Shown: in pieces, positions 38,701 to 47,524 of the stretch
Layout of the letters: every line of letters starts with the position of its first letter
How positions within the stretch are numbered: position 1 is the stretch's first letter
NCBI RefSeq assembly: GCF_017848315.1
Contig: NZ_JAFKEC010000020.1
Span: forward strand, 1 to 64,000
Direction: 5' to 3'
Length of the DNA stretch: 64,000 nt
Source: Pseudomonas palmensis
GTDB taxonomy: Bacteria > Pseudomonadota > Gammaproteobacteria > Pseudomonadales > Pseudomonadaceae
The notes under the pieces: model-generated
Seen by the model: the letters and a program-made list of their open reading frames with translations, nothing else
Database searches by the model: none
Told to the model about the DNA's origin: nothing
Translations under genes and position numbers: made by a program

Positions 38701-39466
38701 GGTCCAGCCATTGCTCGACCTGGTCCAGGCAGGCTGCCTCCTTGAGGCTGGCCACGGCAATCGGCAGCGGGTTGAGCCCCGCGCCTTGCAGACGCTCGCA
38801 AAACGCATCGATGAACCCCGTGTTGGCGGCCTGCAGGTGCGAGCGGTAGAAGATGATCGGCGTCACGGGCTGGCCGGGCTGCCACAGGGCACGCCAGCTG
38901 TCCACGCTCGCCTGGGGGTGTTGCGGGTGATAGACACTGGTGCGCGGCAACTGCTGCGGCTCGTCCCAGTGGTAGTCGCGGTCCAGCCATTGGCTGGCCA
39001 GGCACTGGAACAGGTTCAGCGCATTGGCCTTGCCGCCCTGGCGCAGGTAGTGCCACAACCGTTCGGCCTGGGCAGCGGGCACCGTGCTCAGGCTGGTCAG
39101 CTCAGGGTCCGGGCGGTCGTCGCCCGGCACCAGGATCAGTTGCACGCCCCGCCCCGCCAGCGCCACCAGTTGCTCCACGCCATAGCGCCAGTAACCGATA
39201 CCGCCGTGCAGCGACACCAGGATGACCTTGGCATGGCGCAGCACTTCGTCCACATACAGGTCGACCGAAGCATGGTTCTGCACCTGCATCGGGTTGGCCA
39301 GGCGCAGGCTGGGGTAGTCGTCCGGCAACTGCTGGGCGGTTTCGGCCAGCAGTGCCAGGTGCGAATCACCGCTGCAGAGAATCACCAGGTCGGCGGGGGT
39401 CTGGCCGAGGTCGGCGATGCTGTCGTCCGGCACAAAGCCGCCGGGCTGGGTCCGCAGCAGGTGCAT
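35717..39466 (-). CDS. cobN: Cobaltochelatase subunit CobN
   Basis: 1249 residues, the usual length. Starts MHLLRTQPGGFVPDDSIADL and carries the CobN/BchH signatures: LVSLHGGIGYWRYG near the N-terminus, the central GNGVGLDTPAAALNIL, HVGKHGNLEWLPGK (metal/porphyrin His), and near the C-terminus GSKPGAYGAGVQNAIDGR and WIDGVKRHGYKGAFEM. It inserts Co(II) into hydrogenobyrinic acid a,c-diamide in the aerobic B12 pathway. Three nucleotides separate it from cobW. Confidence 0.96.
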   Translation of the reverse strand: MHLLRTQPGGFVPDDSIADLGQTPADLVILCSGDSHLALLAETAQQLPDDYPSLRLANPMQVQNHASVDLYVDEVLRHAKVILVSLHGGIGYWRYGVEQLVALAGRGVQLILVPGDDRPDPELTSLSTVPAAQAERLWHYLRQGGKANALNLFQCLASQWLDRDYHWDEPQQLPRTSVYHPQHPQASVDSWRALWQPGQPVTPIIFYRSHLQAANTGFIDAFCERLQGAGLNPLPIAVASLKEAACLDQVEQWLDQVDAALIINTTGFAQSSPQQPHLRPFRRDIPVLQAICAQDNQPAWEASEQGLGARDLAMHIALPELDGRIISRPISFKDLAWRSERSQSDVVCYKPHLERMDFVAELARRWCELARLDNPQKRVALILANYPTRDGRIGNGVGLDTPAAALNILRAMQAQGYPVGPLPDSGTALIQALLGGVSNDLDTLDQRPCAQSMALDDYRAAFALLPQANQQAVRERWGEPEQDPMFRSGRMMVAGLRLGLTFVGIQPARGYQVDPSAVYHDPDLVPPHGYLAFYFWLRHAYAADALIHVGKHGNLEWLPGKGVGLSAGCWPDALLGPLPNIYPFIVNDPGEGAQAKRRTQAVIIDHLMPPLTRAETYGPLRDLELLADEYYEAQLLDPRRARELQRDILNLVRDNHIDRELQLEGELDDAAVWLPRLDTYLCDLKESQIRDGLHVFGQSPDGRLRIDTLLALLRVERGDGRGPNASLLRALARGLGLGFDPLDCDLGLAWEGPRPPSLAQVSSEAWRTNGDTRERLELYAARLIEQTLDGAPASHQHSADVEAVLQALRAQVAPQLDACGPAEMQGLLAALDGRFVPAGPSGAPSRGRLDVLPTGRNFYTVDVRNLPTATAWRIGFASANLILERHLQDHGDHLRQLGLSVWGTATMRTGGDDIAQAMALLGVRPVWASGSQRVDDFEILPVSLLDRPRVDVTLRVSGFFRDAFGNLIKLFDAAVQAVAALDEPDDLNPLAAKVRSERAELLAAGLSPEQAERQAGWRVFGSKPGAYGAGVQNAIDGRLWHSREDLAEVYINHGAYAYGASDDGTAAREPFARRLSQVQAVLQNQDNHEHDLLDSNDYYQFQGGMLAAAESLAGAGVASYHGDHSQPDRPRIRTLKEELNRVIRARALNPKWIDGVKRHGYKGAFEMAATVDNLFAFDATTHLIDDHHYQSLAEAYVLDAATREFIRQHNPEALRDITERLLEAQQRGLWQAPGEYRQALEEQLLDAEE

Positions 39467-39469
39467 GGG

Positions 39470-40540
39470 TCAGGCGCCCAGTGCGGCGCGCAGGCTGGCT
39501 TCGAGTTGCACGGCGTCAAGGTCCTGGCCAATCAGCACCAGGCGCGTGGTACGTGGCTCGTCGCTGCGCCAGGCGCGGTCGAAGTGCTTGTCGAAGCGCG
39601 TACCCACGCCCTGCACCAGCAGACGCATCGGCTTGCCCGGAATGGCCGCGAAGCCCTTCACGCGCAGGATGCCGTGCTGCACCACCAGTTGGGTCAGGGC
39701 ATCGAGCAGCAGGCTTTCGTCGGCCTGGGGCAACTCGATGGAAATGGAGTCGAAGGCATCATGGTCGTGATCGTCGTGGTCGTCATCGCCGTCATGGTGC
39801 GAATCGTGGTGGGTACGACGCGCGTCGATGTGCTGCTCGGACTCGGCGCCCAGGCCCAGCAATACGTCCAACGGCAGGCGGCCGCTGCTGGCCTCCACCA
39901 CCTTGACCGCAGGCGGCAGTTCCTCGGCCACCTCGGCGCGCACCCTGGCCAGGTCGTCGGCAGCGATCAGGTCAGCCTTGTTCAGCACCACCAGGTCGGC
40001 GCTGGCCAACTGGTCGGCAAACAGTTCGTGCAGTGGGGACTCGTGGTCCAGGTTCGGGTCGAGCTTGCGCTGGGCGTCCACCTGATCGGGGTAGGCAGCG
40101 AAGGTGCCGGCGGCCACGGCCGGGCTGTCGACCACGGTGATCACCGCATCGACCGTGCAGGCGTTGCGGATTTCCGGCCACTGGAAGGCTTGCACCAGTG
40201 GCTTGGGCAGTGCCAAGCCGCTGGTTTCGATGAGGATATGGTCCAGGTCGCCACGGCGCGCCACCAGCTCGCGCATCACCGGGAAGAACTCTTCCTGAAC
40301 GGTGCAGCACAGGCAGCCGTTGGCCAGCTCGTAGACGCGCCCGCTGGCTTCTTCCTCGGTGCAGCCGATGCTGCACTGCTTGAGGATCTCGCCATCGATG
40401 CCCAGCTCGCCGAACTCGTTGACGATCACCGCGATGCGGCGGCCCTGGGCGTTGTCGAGCATGTGCCGCAGCAAGGTGGTCTTGCCCGAGCCGAGGAAGC
40501 CGGTAACGATGGTGACGGGGAGTTTGGCCAGTGTTTTCAT
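39470..40540 (-). CDS. cobW: Cobalamin biosynthesis GTPase CobW
   Basis: 356 residues from the ATG at 40540 (MKTLAKLPVTIVTGFLGSGK), with AAGGG upstream. G3E-family P-loop GFLGSGKTT, metal motif GCLCCT, base-recognition NKADL, and a His/Asp-rich loop at about residues 243-260 (THHDSHHDGDDDHDDHDHD) that likely binds Co(II). CobW is thought to deliver cobalt to CobN. First gene of the leftward operon, directly behind a B12 riboswitch. Confidence 0.95.
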   Translation of the reverse strand: MKTLAKLPVTIVTGFLGSGKTTLLRHMLDNAQGRRIAVIVNEFGELGIDGEILKQCSIGCTEEEASGRVYELANGCLCCTVQEEFFPVMRELVARRGDLDHILIETSGLALPKPLVQAFQWPEIRNACTVDAVITVVDSPAVAAGTFAAYPDQVDAQRKLDPNLDHESPLHELFADQLASADLVVLNKADLIAADDLARVRAEVAEELPPAVKVVEASSGRLPLDVLLGLGAESEQHIDARRTHHDSHHDGDDDHDDHDHDAFDSISIELPQADESLLLDALTQLVVQHGILRVKGFAAIPGKPMRLLVQGVGTRFDKHFDRAWRSDEPRTTRLVLIGQDLDAVQLEASLRAALGA

Positions 40541-40647
40541 GGGGGTGCCCTTGGCAGGATGGCGGGCATGCAGGACGAGAGCCGCAGGAGCCTTGCTGCC
40601 TGAGCGCATTCGCCACCGGATCACCCCGCCCGGTTGAAAGTCGGAAA

Positions 40648-40815
40648 CTGTTCGAGGCAGGTCTCCTGGCTCGCGCTGTGCCGGCACGCCTGCCGGCAGC
40701 ATCGACGCCTTCCCGCCCGGGGCAGTGGCACGGCCGATGCCGTTCAACGCTTACAGTTGCGGGGGCAGCCACGGCTTGAACCGTATTCCCGTCTTAGCTG
40801 CAGCCAGGGCCGCAG
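40648..40815 (-). ncRNA. Cobalamin riboswitch upstream of cobW
   Basis: On the minus strand the B12 box GCCAGGAGACCTGCC lies at 40656-40670 and the conserved GCTGCCCCCGCAACTGTAA is at 40751-40769. The start of the aptamer is estimated. It represses cobW-cobN-chlI-chlD when adenosyl/methylcobalamin is present. About 107 nt separate the B12 box region from the cobW start. Confidence 0.9.
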
Positions 40816-40905
40816 AACCTCGAAGCGGCTAGGCTACGCAGTGGTCCGGGGCAGGTCAACCGCTGTATTGACGGATGCCGGCGCGCGTGATTTGCTAGCC
40901 GCATT

Positions 40906-41110
40906 CGTTCGGGTGCCTTTTTACAAGGTGAAACGGGAAACCGGTGCGTCAGCCGCTTCTGCAAAGAAGCAGCGACAAATCCGGTGCTGCCCCCGCAACG
41001 GTAAGCGAGGAAAGCGTCTTTACCACTGTGCCAGCTGTGCGGCATGGGAAGGTGACGCCCTCAGGCTGAGCATGCTGCCAGCCCTCGCAAGCCCGGAGAC
41101 CGGCCCGATA
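40906..41110 (+). ncRNA. Cobalamin riboswitch upstream of cbtB
   Basis: Conserved core GCTGCCCCCGCAACGGTAA at about 40987-41005 and B12 box AAGCCCGGAGACCGGCCC at 41089-41106, both on the plus strand. It should control the cobalt uptake genes cbtB-cbtA and probably cobE-cobM. The 5' boundary is estimated. Confidence 0.9.
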
Positions 41111-41236
41111 CAGTCATGACAAACCCGCGGTGGGCGGGCGCTGTTGAACCCCTGGGCGAGCCTCGCGCAGGGGTTGGCCGCGCTTGCCTGTTGCCGATAG
41201 CCCCGACGACACGACAACAGCAAAAAGGAACGCGCC

Positions 41237-41422
41237 ATGCCCATCAGTACCGCCAGCCAGCCCCTCGTCACCCCCACTACCCTCAGCCAGCGCCTGGCCG
41301 TCGCCATCGGTGCATCGCTGCTGGGCCTTTGCCTGGTCTACTTCGCCGGCTTCTCGCACATCGAGGCGGTGCACAACGCTGCCCACGATACCCGCCACAG
41401 CGCCGCGTTCCCTTGCCACTGA
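41237..41422 (+). CDS. cbtB: Cobalt transporter accessory protein CbtB
   Basis: 61 residues: one membrane helix (VAIGASLLGLCLVYFAGFSH) and the family's C-terminal metal-binding tail HNAAHDTRHSAAFPCH. CbtB pairs with CbtA, which starts 11 nt after it, as a B12-regulated cobalt transporter. RBS AAGGAAC is 8 nt upstream. Confidence 0.92.
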   Translation: MPISTASQPLVTPTTLSQRLAVAIGASLLGLCLVYFAGFSHIEAVHNAAHDTRHSAAFPCH

Positions 41423-41433
41423 GACCTGCCCCG

Positions 41434-42123
41434 ATGATCAAGCGCATTGCCCGCACCGCAGGCTTTACCGGCCTGCTCGCCGCCCTGCTGCTGACCCTGC
41501 TGCAAAGCTTCTGGGTCGCACCGCTGATTCTGCAGGCCGAAACCTACGAGAACCCGGCACCGGCCGCCCAACCCCATGAGCATGCCGACGCCGCGGGTGA
41601 AGGCCACCACCACGATGCCGAGGCCTGGTCGCCTGAAGACGGCTGGCAGCGCGTGCTGTCGACCACCGGTGGCAACCTGGTGGTGGCGGTCGGCTTTGCC
41701 CTGATCCTGGCTGCGCTGTACACCCTGCGTGCGCCGGGCCGTACCGCCACCGGCGCAGCCTGGGGGCTTGCCGGGTTCGCGGTATTCTGCCTGGCGCCCA
41801 CCCTCGGGCTGCCGCCAGAGCTGCCGGGCACTGCCGCCGCCGACCTGGCGCAGCGTCAACTGTGGTGGGTGGGCGCCGCGGCTGCCACCGCTGCCGGCCT
41901 GGCCCTGATCGTGTTTGCGCACAACTGGCTGCTCAAGGCGCTGGGTGTGGCATTGCTGGTTGTTCCGCACGTGATCGGTGCGCCGCAGCCGGAGGTGCAC
42001 GAGAGCCTGGCGCCGCAAGCACTGGAGGCGCAGTTCAAGGTGGCGTCGCTGTTGACCAATGCCGCGTTCTGGCTGGCCCTGGGCCTGCTCAGTGCCTGGC
42101 TGTACCGTCGCCAGCCAGCCTGA
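41434..42123 (+). CDS. cbtA: Cobalt transporter CbtA
   Basis: 229 residues, five or so membrane helices. Starts MIKRIARTAGFTGLLAALLL, with a His-rich periplasmic loop (HEHADAAGEGHHHD) after helix 1, the hallmark of CbtA. It is 11 nt from CbtB. Its TGA overlaps the cobE ATG (TGATG). Confidence 0.92.
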   Translation: MIKRIARTAGFTGLLAALLLTLLQSFWVAPLILQAETYENPAPAAQPHEHADAAGEGHHHDAEAWSPEDGWQRVLSTTGGNLVVAVGFALILAALYTLRAPGRTATGAAWGLAGFAVFCLAPTLGLPPELPGTAAADLAQRQLWWVGAAAATAAGLALIVFAHNWLLKALGVALLVVPHVIGAPQPEVHESLAPQALEAQFKVASLLTNAAFWLALGLLSAWLYRRQPA

Positions 42124-42527
42124 TGCAGTTGTATGCCGGGCTGGGCTGTCGTCGCGGCTGCCCGGCCCGCGAACTGGCCGCCCTGCTCCAGCAGACCCTG
42201 TTCGCCCATCACCTGCCCACCTCTGCCCTCGCCGGGCTGGCCAGCATCGACCTCAAGGCCGACGAGCCCGGCCTGCATGAACTGGCCAGGCAACTGGGGT
42301 TGCCGCTGGTGTTCTTTTCGGCCGCGCAACTGGCCCCCTTCGAAAGCCGCCTGAGCCACCGTTCGCCCACGGCGTTCGCCCTCAGCGGCTGCCATGGGGT
42401 GGCCGAAAGCGCCGCGCTGGCCCTGGCCGAGCAACGCGGCGGCGCCAATGCCGCACTGCGCCTGCCACGCACCGTGCAAGGCGCCGCCACCCTGGCATTG
42501 GCCTGGGCCCCGCCGTTTGACGGATAA
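42123..42527 (+). CDS. cobE: Cobalamin biosynthesis protein CobE (CbiG C-terminal-like)
   Basis: 134 residues from the ATG at 42123, overlapping the cbtA stop. CbiG_C/CobE pattern: YAGLGCRRGCPARELAALL, SIDLKADEPGLHELARQLGL, SGCHGVAESAALA. It takes part in the middle steps of the aerobic pathway, where CobE/CbiG-type proteins act around ring-contraction and acetaldehyde release. Translationally coupled to cbtA. Confidence 0.88.
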   Translation: MQLYAGLGCRRGCPARELAALLQQTLFAHHLPTSALAGLASIDLKADEPGLHELARQLGLPLVFFSAAQLAPFESRLSHRSPTAFALSGCHGVAESAALALAEQRGGANAALRLPRTVQGAATLALAWAPPFDG

Positions 42528-42555
42528 TGCCGCGCAATCTTTCCAAGGATTCATC

Positions 42556-43302
42556 ATGACCGTCTATTTCATCGGTGCCGGCCCGGGCGACCCCGAGCTG
42601 ATCACCGTCAAGGGCCAGCGCCTGATCCACAGCTGCCCGGTGATCATCTATGCCGGCTCGCTGGTGCCCGCCGCCGTGCTCGAAGGCCACCGCGCCGAAA
42701 CCGTGATCAACAGCGCCGAACTGCACCTGGGACAGATCATCGAGCTGATGCGCACGGCCCACGCCAACGGCCAGGATGTGGCCCGCGTACACAGCGGCGA
42801 CCCGGGGCTGTACGGTGCGATCGGCGAACAGATCCGCCACCTGCGTGAACTGGGTATCCCGTTCCAGATCATCCCCGGCGTGACCGCCGTGGCCGCCAGT
42901 GCCGCCCTGCTCGAATGCGAGCTGACCCTGCCGGACATCGCCCAGAGCGTGATCCTGACGCGCTACGGCGATACCTCGCCGATGCCGCCGGGCGAATCGC
43001 TGGGGAGCCTGGCCAGCCACCAGGCAACCCTGGCCATTCACCTGGGGGTCAAGCACCTGGCCAGAATCGTCGAGGAACTGCGCCCGCATTACGGCAGCGA
43101 CTGCCCGATCGCCGTGGTGCACCGCGCCACCTGGCCAGATCAGGATTGGGTGCTGGGCAGCCTGGACGACATCGTGCAACGGGTGCAGGCCAAGGGCTTT
43201 CGACGCACCGCACTGATCCTGGTGGGCCGGGTATTGGGCAGCGATACCTTCAGCGAGTCGGCGCTCTACCGCGCCGGGCATGCGCACCTGTACCGACCTT
43301 GA
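42556..43302 (+). CDS. cobM: Precorrin-4 C11-methyltransferase CobM
   Basis: 248 residues from the ATG at 42556 (AAGGAT upstream). SAM-dependent uroporphyrin-III methylase family: MTVYFIGAGPGDPELITVKG at the N-terminus, HSGDPGLYGAIGEQ and PGVTAVAASAALL. It methylates precorrin-4 at C-11. Follows cobE by 28 nt. Confidence 0.95.
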   Translation: MTVYFIGAGPGDPELITVKGQRLIHSCPVIIYAGSLVPAAVLEGHRAETVINSAELHLGQIIELMRTAHANGQDVARVHSGDPGLYGAIGEQIRHLRELGIPFQIIPGVTAVAASAALLECELTLPDIAQSVILTRYGDTSPMPPGESLGSLASHQATLAIHLGVKHLARIVEELRPHYGSDCPIAVVHRATWPDQDWVLGSLDDIVQRVQAKGFRRTALILVGRVLGSDTFSESALYRAGHAHLYRP

Positions 43303-43547
43303 CGGCCATTGACGGCGGCCCTCCCGGCCCGATGCCCGGCACGTTCCCATGGGCGCGCCTGCCGATTCAACAGCCTCTGCTAGCGATAACCGGCCCAGGC
43401 GATAGGAAATCGGCTACAGAACTTTCGAGCGCCTTGTAAGAAAAATCCTCTAATCGAACTGATTTCTTCCTCACTTCTATACTGGACGTACTCCTGCTGA
43501 GCGTTTCCACGTATCTTGGCCGCCTTGCCAGAGCCTGGGCAGGCGTC

Positions 43548-43566
43548 GCCCCGAACGGTTCGGGGC
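43548..43566. terminator. Hairpin in the region before the response-regulator gene
   Basis: GCCCCGAA/TTCGGGGC stem, 3-nt loop, 32 nt before the response-regulator start. It lies in a 295-nt gap that otherwise holds an AT-rich promoter-like stretch at 43430-43490. It could be a leader hairpin or a terminator for cobM. Confidence 0.4.
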
Positions 43567-43597
43567 CTGGATCACCTCTCTGACAAGGAGTTGCGCG

Positions 43598-44212
43598 ATG
43601 CCCAAAGTCTTGATCGTTGATGACCACACCACCATCCTCTTCGCCATCCGCACCCTGCTGGAGCGCGATGGCTACAACATCGTCGGTGAAGCCCGAGACG
43701 GCGCCAGTGCCGTCGAACTGGCGCGCAAGCTGCAACCTGACGTGGTGATCCTCGATCTGGGGCTGCCACGCCTGGATGGCCTGAGCGTGCTGGAGCGGCT
43801 CAGCCAGTTGACCAACCCGCCACGTATCCTGGTACTGACCGGCCGCCCACCCCGGCTGTTCGCCCGCCGTTGCATCGAGTCCGGTGCCTCGGCATTCGTG
43901 CGCAAGGACGAAGACCTCGATATCCTGAGCGCCGCCCTCAAGGCCGTGCTCAACGGCTATTCCTACCTGCCCGATGCGTCACGCTTCAATGACCGGTCAA
44001 GCTCGGAACTCCAGCGCCTGGACAAGCTGTCCAACCGTGAGTTCGAGGTGCTGCGCCAGTTGGCCAAGGGCGCCAGCAATGGCGAAATCGCCACGGCGAT
44101 GATCCTCAGCGCCAAGACCATCAGCACCTACAAGACCCGCATCATGGAAAAGCTCGGGGTGGTATCGCTGGTTGAGTTGATCGATGTGGCCAACCGCAAC
44201 GCACTGACCTGA
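43598..44212 (+). CDS. NarL/LuxR-family response regulator (BvgA-like)
   Basis: 204 residues. Receiver domain with acidic pocket VDDH and phospho-acceptor Asp53 in [14 protein letters not shown]-terminal LuxR HTH ([20 protein letters not shown], then [14 protein letters not shown]). Paired with the BvgS-like hybrid kinase gene that starts 8 nt downstream. Confidence 0.93.
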   Translation: MPKVLIVDDHTTILFAIRTLLERDGYNIVGEARDGASAVELARKLQPDVVILDLGLPRLDGLSVLERLSQLTNPPRILVLTGRPPRLFARRCIESGASAFVRKDEDLDILSAALKAVLNGYSYLPDASRFNDRSSSELQRLDKLSNREFEVLRQLAKGASNGEIATAMILSAKTISTYKTRIMEKLGVVSLVELIDVANRNALT

Positions 44213-44219
44213 GCCGCCC

Positions 44220-47200
44220 ATGACCAAGCGTTGCCTGCCTGCCCTGCTGCTCGCCTGCCTGGTGCAGTGGCTGGCGATAAGCGCCATGGCACAGGAGCCG
44301 GGGGTTGCCCGCCAACTGCTCGGGCGCTCGGTCAGCAGCAGTGCGCCACCCTCACTGACCCTCGCCGAACGTCGGTGGCTCAAGCACAAGCAGGTGCTGC
44401 GCCTGGGCACCTCGGCGCCGGACTACCCGCCCTTCGACATCAATGTGAGCCAGCACGACTATGAAGGGGTCAGCGCCGACTTCGCCGGCCTGATCGGCGA
44501 GCAGTTGAAGATCCCGGTGCAGGTGCTGCAGTTCCCGAACCGTATCCAGGCCATCGCCGCCCTGCACAGTGGCCAGATCGACCTGCTGGGCAGCGCCAAC
44601 GGCTACGAAGCCGCCGACAGCGCACTGGTGATGAGCCAGCCCTACGCCGACGACCAGCCGATCATCGCGACCCCCGTCGGCGTGACCCATGACCCAGACG
44701 ACCCGCTCGACGGGCTGACGCTGTCGATGGTCGAACACTACCTGCCACCGTCGCTGGTACGCCAGCTCTACCCCCGGGCGAACCTGCAACTGTACGCCTC
44801 GACCATGTCGGCCCTGTCGGCGGTGGCCCTGGGCCAGGCCGATGCATTCATCGGCGACGCGATCAGTTCCGACTACCTGATCGGCAAGAACTACCGCGAA
44901 AGCCTGCAGATCTCCCACTACGTCAAACCCCAGCGCTCTTCATTCGGCTTTGCCCTGGTGCGCGAGAACACCGCGTTGCTGGACCTGGTGAACAAGGCAT
45001 TGGGCAGCATCACCGACAGCGACCGGCTGAACGTGATGCGCCGCTGGACCAGCGGCGTGAGCAGCATCCTGCTCAACCGGGCGGACATCGCGCTGACCGA
45101 CGAAGAGCGCCACTGGATCGCGCAGCATCCCAGCGTGCGCGTGGTCATCAACAAGTACTTCGCGCCCCTGAGCTTCTTCGACGAAAACCAGCACTTTCGC
45201 GGCATCACCGCCGACGTGCTGGCGCAGATCAGCCTGCGCAGCGGGCTGAAGTTCCAGATCATCGAGACCGACTCGGTGCCCACCATGATCAGCATGGTCG
45301 AACAGGGCGAAGCCGAGGTCGTCGGCGCGCTCAACTATGGTGAGCAGCGCGCCAGAACCCTGGCCTTCACCCGGCCCTACCTGGCCAACCCGCGGGTGCT
45401 GGTGACCAGCGTGCGCGATACATCGATCCGCCACCCCGACCAGCTCGACGGCAAGCGCCTGGCGATCATTCGCGGTACACCGGTGAGCGCCGAACTGCGC
45501 CAGCGCTATCCCGCCATCAGCCTGATCGAAGTCGACGACCCGCTGGCACTGATGGAGTACGTGGCCCAGGGCCGCGCGGACGCGGCGCTCAGTTCGCAGA
45601 TCAACGCCGCCTACTTCATCAGCCGCATGTTCAAGGACCGCCTGCGCATCGCCACCCTGCTGGACGACACCCCGGCCCTCGCCGCCTTCGCCACCGAACG
45701 TTCTTCGCCACTACATGCGATATTGGAAAAATCCCTGCTCAGCATCCCGCCCGAGCAGATGACCCAGCTGGTCAATCGCTGGCGCATCAACGCCCTGATC
45801 AGCGACACGCCCTGGCGCAACTACCGCTCGCTGGTGCTGCAGATTCTTGGCATCGCGGTGGCGCTGGTGCTTGCCATAGCGTTGTGGAACCGTTACCTGC
45901 GCAAGCTGATGCAGCAACGCGCCGAGGCCGAGCAGGCTCTGCAACTGCAGCTGCGCATCAGCGAACACCTGCTCGAAGAGCTGCATGTGGCCAAAGAACA
46001 GGCCGACAGCGCCAACCACGCCAAGAGCACCTTCCTGACCACCATGAGCCACGAGATCCGCACCCCCATGAACGCGGTGATCGGCCTGCTCGAGCTTGCC
46101 CTGAAGGATGCCGCACAGGGCCGCACCGACGAGCACTCCCTGCAGGTGGCATTCGATTCGGCCAGCAGCCTGCTGGAGCTGATCGGCGACGTGCTGGACA
46201 TCGCCCGCATCGAATCCGGACACATGAGCCTGGCGCCACAACCCACCGACCTGGGTGCGCTGGTACGCAGCACCGTGCAGGTGTTCGAAAGCAGCGCCCG
46301 TCTCAAGGACATCAGCCTGACCCAGGACCTGCAGCCCCCCGCCGCCCTGGTGGAGATCGACCCGCTGCGTTTTCGCCAGATCCTGTCCAACCTGCTGGGC
46401 AATGCCATCAAGTTCACCGAGCGCGGTGGCGTCAGCGTGCGCCTGCAGTGCCAGCCCACGCCGTGCGGCAAGCAGGTGCACATGCACCTGGCCGTCGAGG
46501 ACAGCGGCATCGGCATCAGCCAGCCGGACCAGCAGCGCCTGTTCCACCCCTTCATCCAGGCCGGCAGCCAGCCGGCTCGCCAGGGCACCGGCCTGGGCCT
46601 GGTGATCAGCCGGACCCTGTGCGAACTGATGCAGGGCAGCCTGGAGCTGCACAGCACCCCGGGCCATGGCACCCAGGTCACGGTCAGCCTGCCGCTGATG
46701 CTGGCCAGCACTGCCAGTCAACCCGAGGAACCGGCCCAGGAGCCAACGGCGCAGGCCAGCCAGCGGCTGAACATCCTGGTGGTCGACGACTACCCCGCCA
46801 ACCTCATGCTGCTGGAAAAGCAGCTGAGCGTGCTGGGCCATCGGGTGACCCAGGCCAGCGACGGCGCGGGCGGCCTGCAAGCCTGGCAGGCCGGGCGCTT
46901 CGACGCCGTGATCACCGACTGCAACATGCCCGGCATGGACGGCCACCAGCTGGCGCGCGAGATTCGTGCCCAGGAAGCCCAGGCGAATTGCCCGCCCTGC
47001 CTGATCCTGGGCCTGACCGCCAACGCCCAGGCCGACGAACGCGAGCGCTGCCTGGCGTCGGGCATGGATGACTGCCTGTTCAAGCCGATCGGCCTGGGCG
47101 CCTTGAGCCGTCACCTGTCGGGGGTGGATACCCCCGAGCCGCAGGCGCCACCCGAGCCCCGCGCCGAGGACAACAGCGGTTTCAACATCGACAACCTCAA

Positions 47201-47516
47201 GCACCTGACCCTGGGTGACCCACGGCTGATCAAGCGTCTGCTGACGGAGCTGGAGCGCAGCAGCGCCGAAGACCTCGAGGCGTTGCGTGCCCTGGGCTCA
47301 GGCGCGAGTCGACAGCAACTGCGCAGCCTGTCGCACCGCATCAAGGGCGGCGCCAAGATGCTCAAGGCCCATGGCCTGGTGGGGCACTGCGATGCGCTGG
47401 AGCAGGCCTGTACCGGCAAGGCCCCGGACAAGGCCATCGAGGCGTTGCTGGCGGCGCTGGAACAGAGCCTGAAGGATCTGCATGAACACCTGCAGCGATC
47501 CATCGCCGCCGGTTGA
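44220..47516 (+). CDS. BvgS-like hybrid sensor histidine kinase
   Basis: 1098 residues. Signal peptide; two periplasmic Venus-flytrap (SBP_bac_3) domains at about 60-285 and 300-530; membrane helix about 540-560. There is no PAS domain before HisKA, unlike Bordetella BvgS. HisKA with His611 ([12 protein letters not shown]), HATPase with N box [14 protein letters not shown] boxes DSGIGIS and GTGLGL; receiver with Asp900 ([10 protein letters not shown]); Hpt with His1039 ([12 protein letters not shown]). This H-D-H relay should end on the response regulator at 43598. The ligand could be a small organic acid or amino acid. Confidence 0.92.
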   Translation: MTKRCLPALLLACLVQWLAISAMAQEPGVARQLLGRSVSSSAPPSLTLAERRWLKHKQVLRLGTSAPDYPPFDINVSQHDYEGVSADFAGLIGEQLKIPVQVLQFPNRIQAIAALHSGQIDLLGSANGYEAADSALVMSQPYADDQPIIATPVGVTHDPDDPLDGLTLSMVEHYLPPSLVRQLYPRANLQLYASTMSALSAVALGQADAFIGDAISSDYLIGKNYRESLQISHYVKPQRSSFGFALVRENTALLDLVNKALGSITDSDRLNVMRRWTSGVSSILLNRADIALTDEERHWIAQHPSVRVVINKYFAPLSFFDENQHFRGITADVLAQISLRSGLKFQIIETDSVPTMISMVEQGEAEVVGALNYGEQRARTLAFTRPYLANPRVLVTSVRDTSIRHPDQLDGKRLAIIRGTPVSAELRQRYPAISLIEVDDPLALMEYVAQGRADAALSSQINAAYFISRMFKDRLRIATLLDDTPALAAFATERSSPLHAILEKSLLSIPPEQMTQLVNRWRINALISDTPWRNYRSLVLQILGIAVALVLAIALWNRYLRKLMQQRAEAEQALQLQLRISEHLLEELHVAKEQADSANHAKSTFLTTMSHEIRTPMNAVIGLLELALKDAAQGRTDEHSLQVAFDSASSLLELIGDVLDIARIESGHMSLAPQPTDLGALVRSTVQVFESSARLKDISLTQDLQPPAALVEIDPLRFRQILSNLLGNAIKFTERGGVSVRLQCQPTPCGKQVHMHLAVEDSGIGISQPDQQRLFHPFIQAGSQPARQGTGLGLVISRTLCELMQGSLELHSTPGHGTQVTVSLPLMLASTASQPEEPAQEPTAQASQRLNILVVDDYPANLMLLEKQLSVLGHRVTQASDGAGGLQAWQAGRFDAVITDCNMPGMDGHQLAREIRAQEAQANCPPCLILGLTANAQADERERCLASGMDDCLFKPIGLGALSRHLSGVDTPEPQAPPEPRAEDNSGFNIDNLKHLTLGDPRLIKRLLTELERSSAEDLEALRALGSGASRQQLRSLSHRIKGGAKMLKAHGLVGHCDALEQACTGKAPDKAIEALLAALEQSLKDLHEHLQRSIAAG

Positions 47517-47524
47517 GATGCGGC

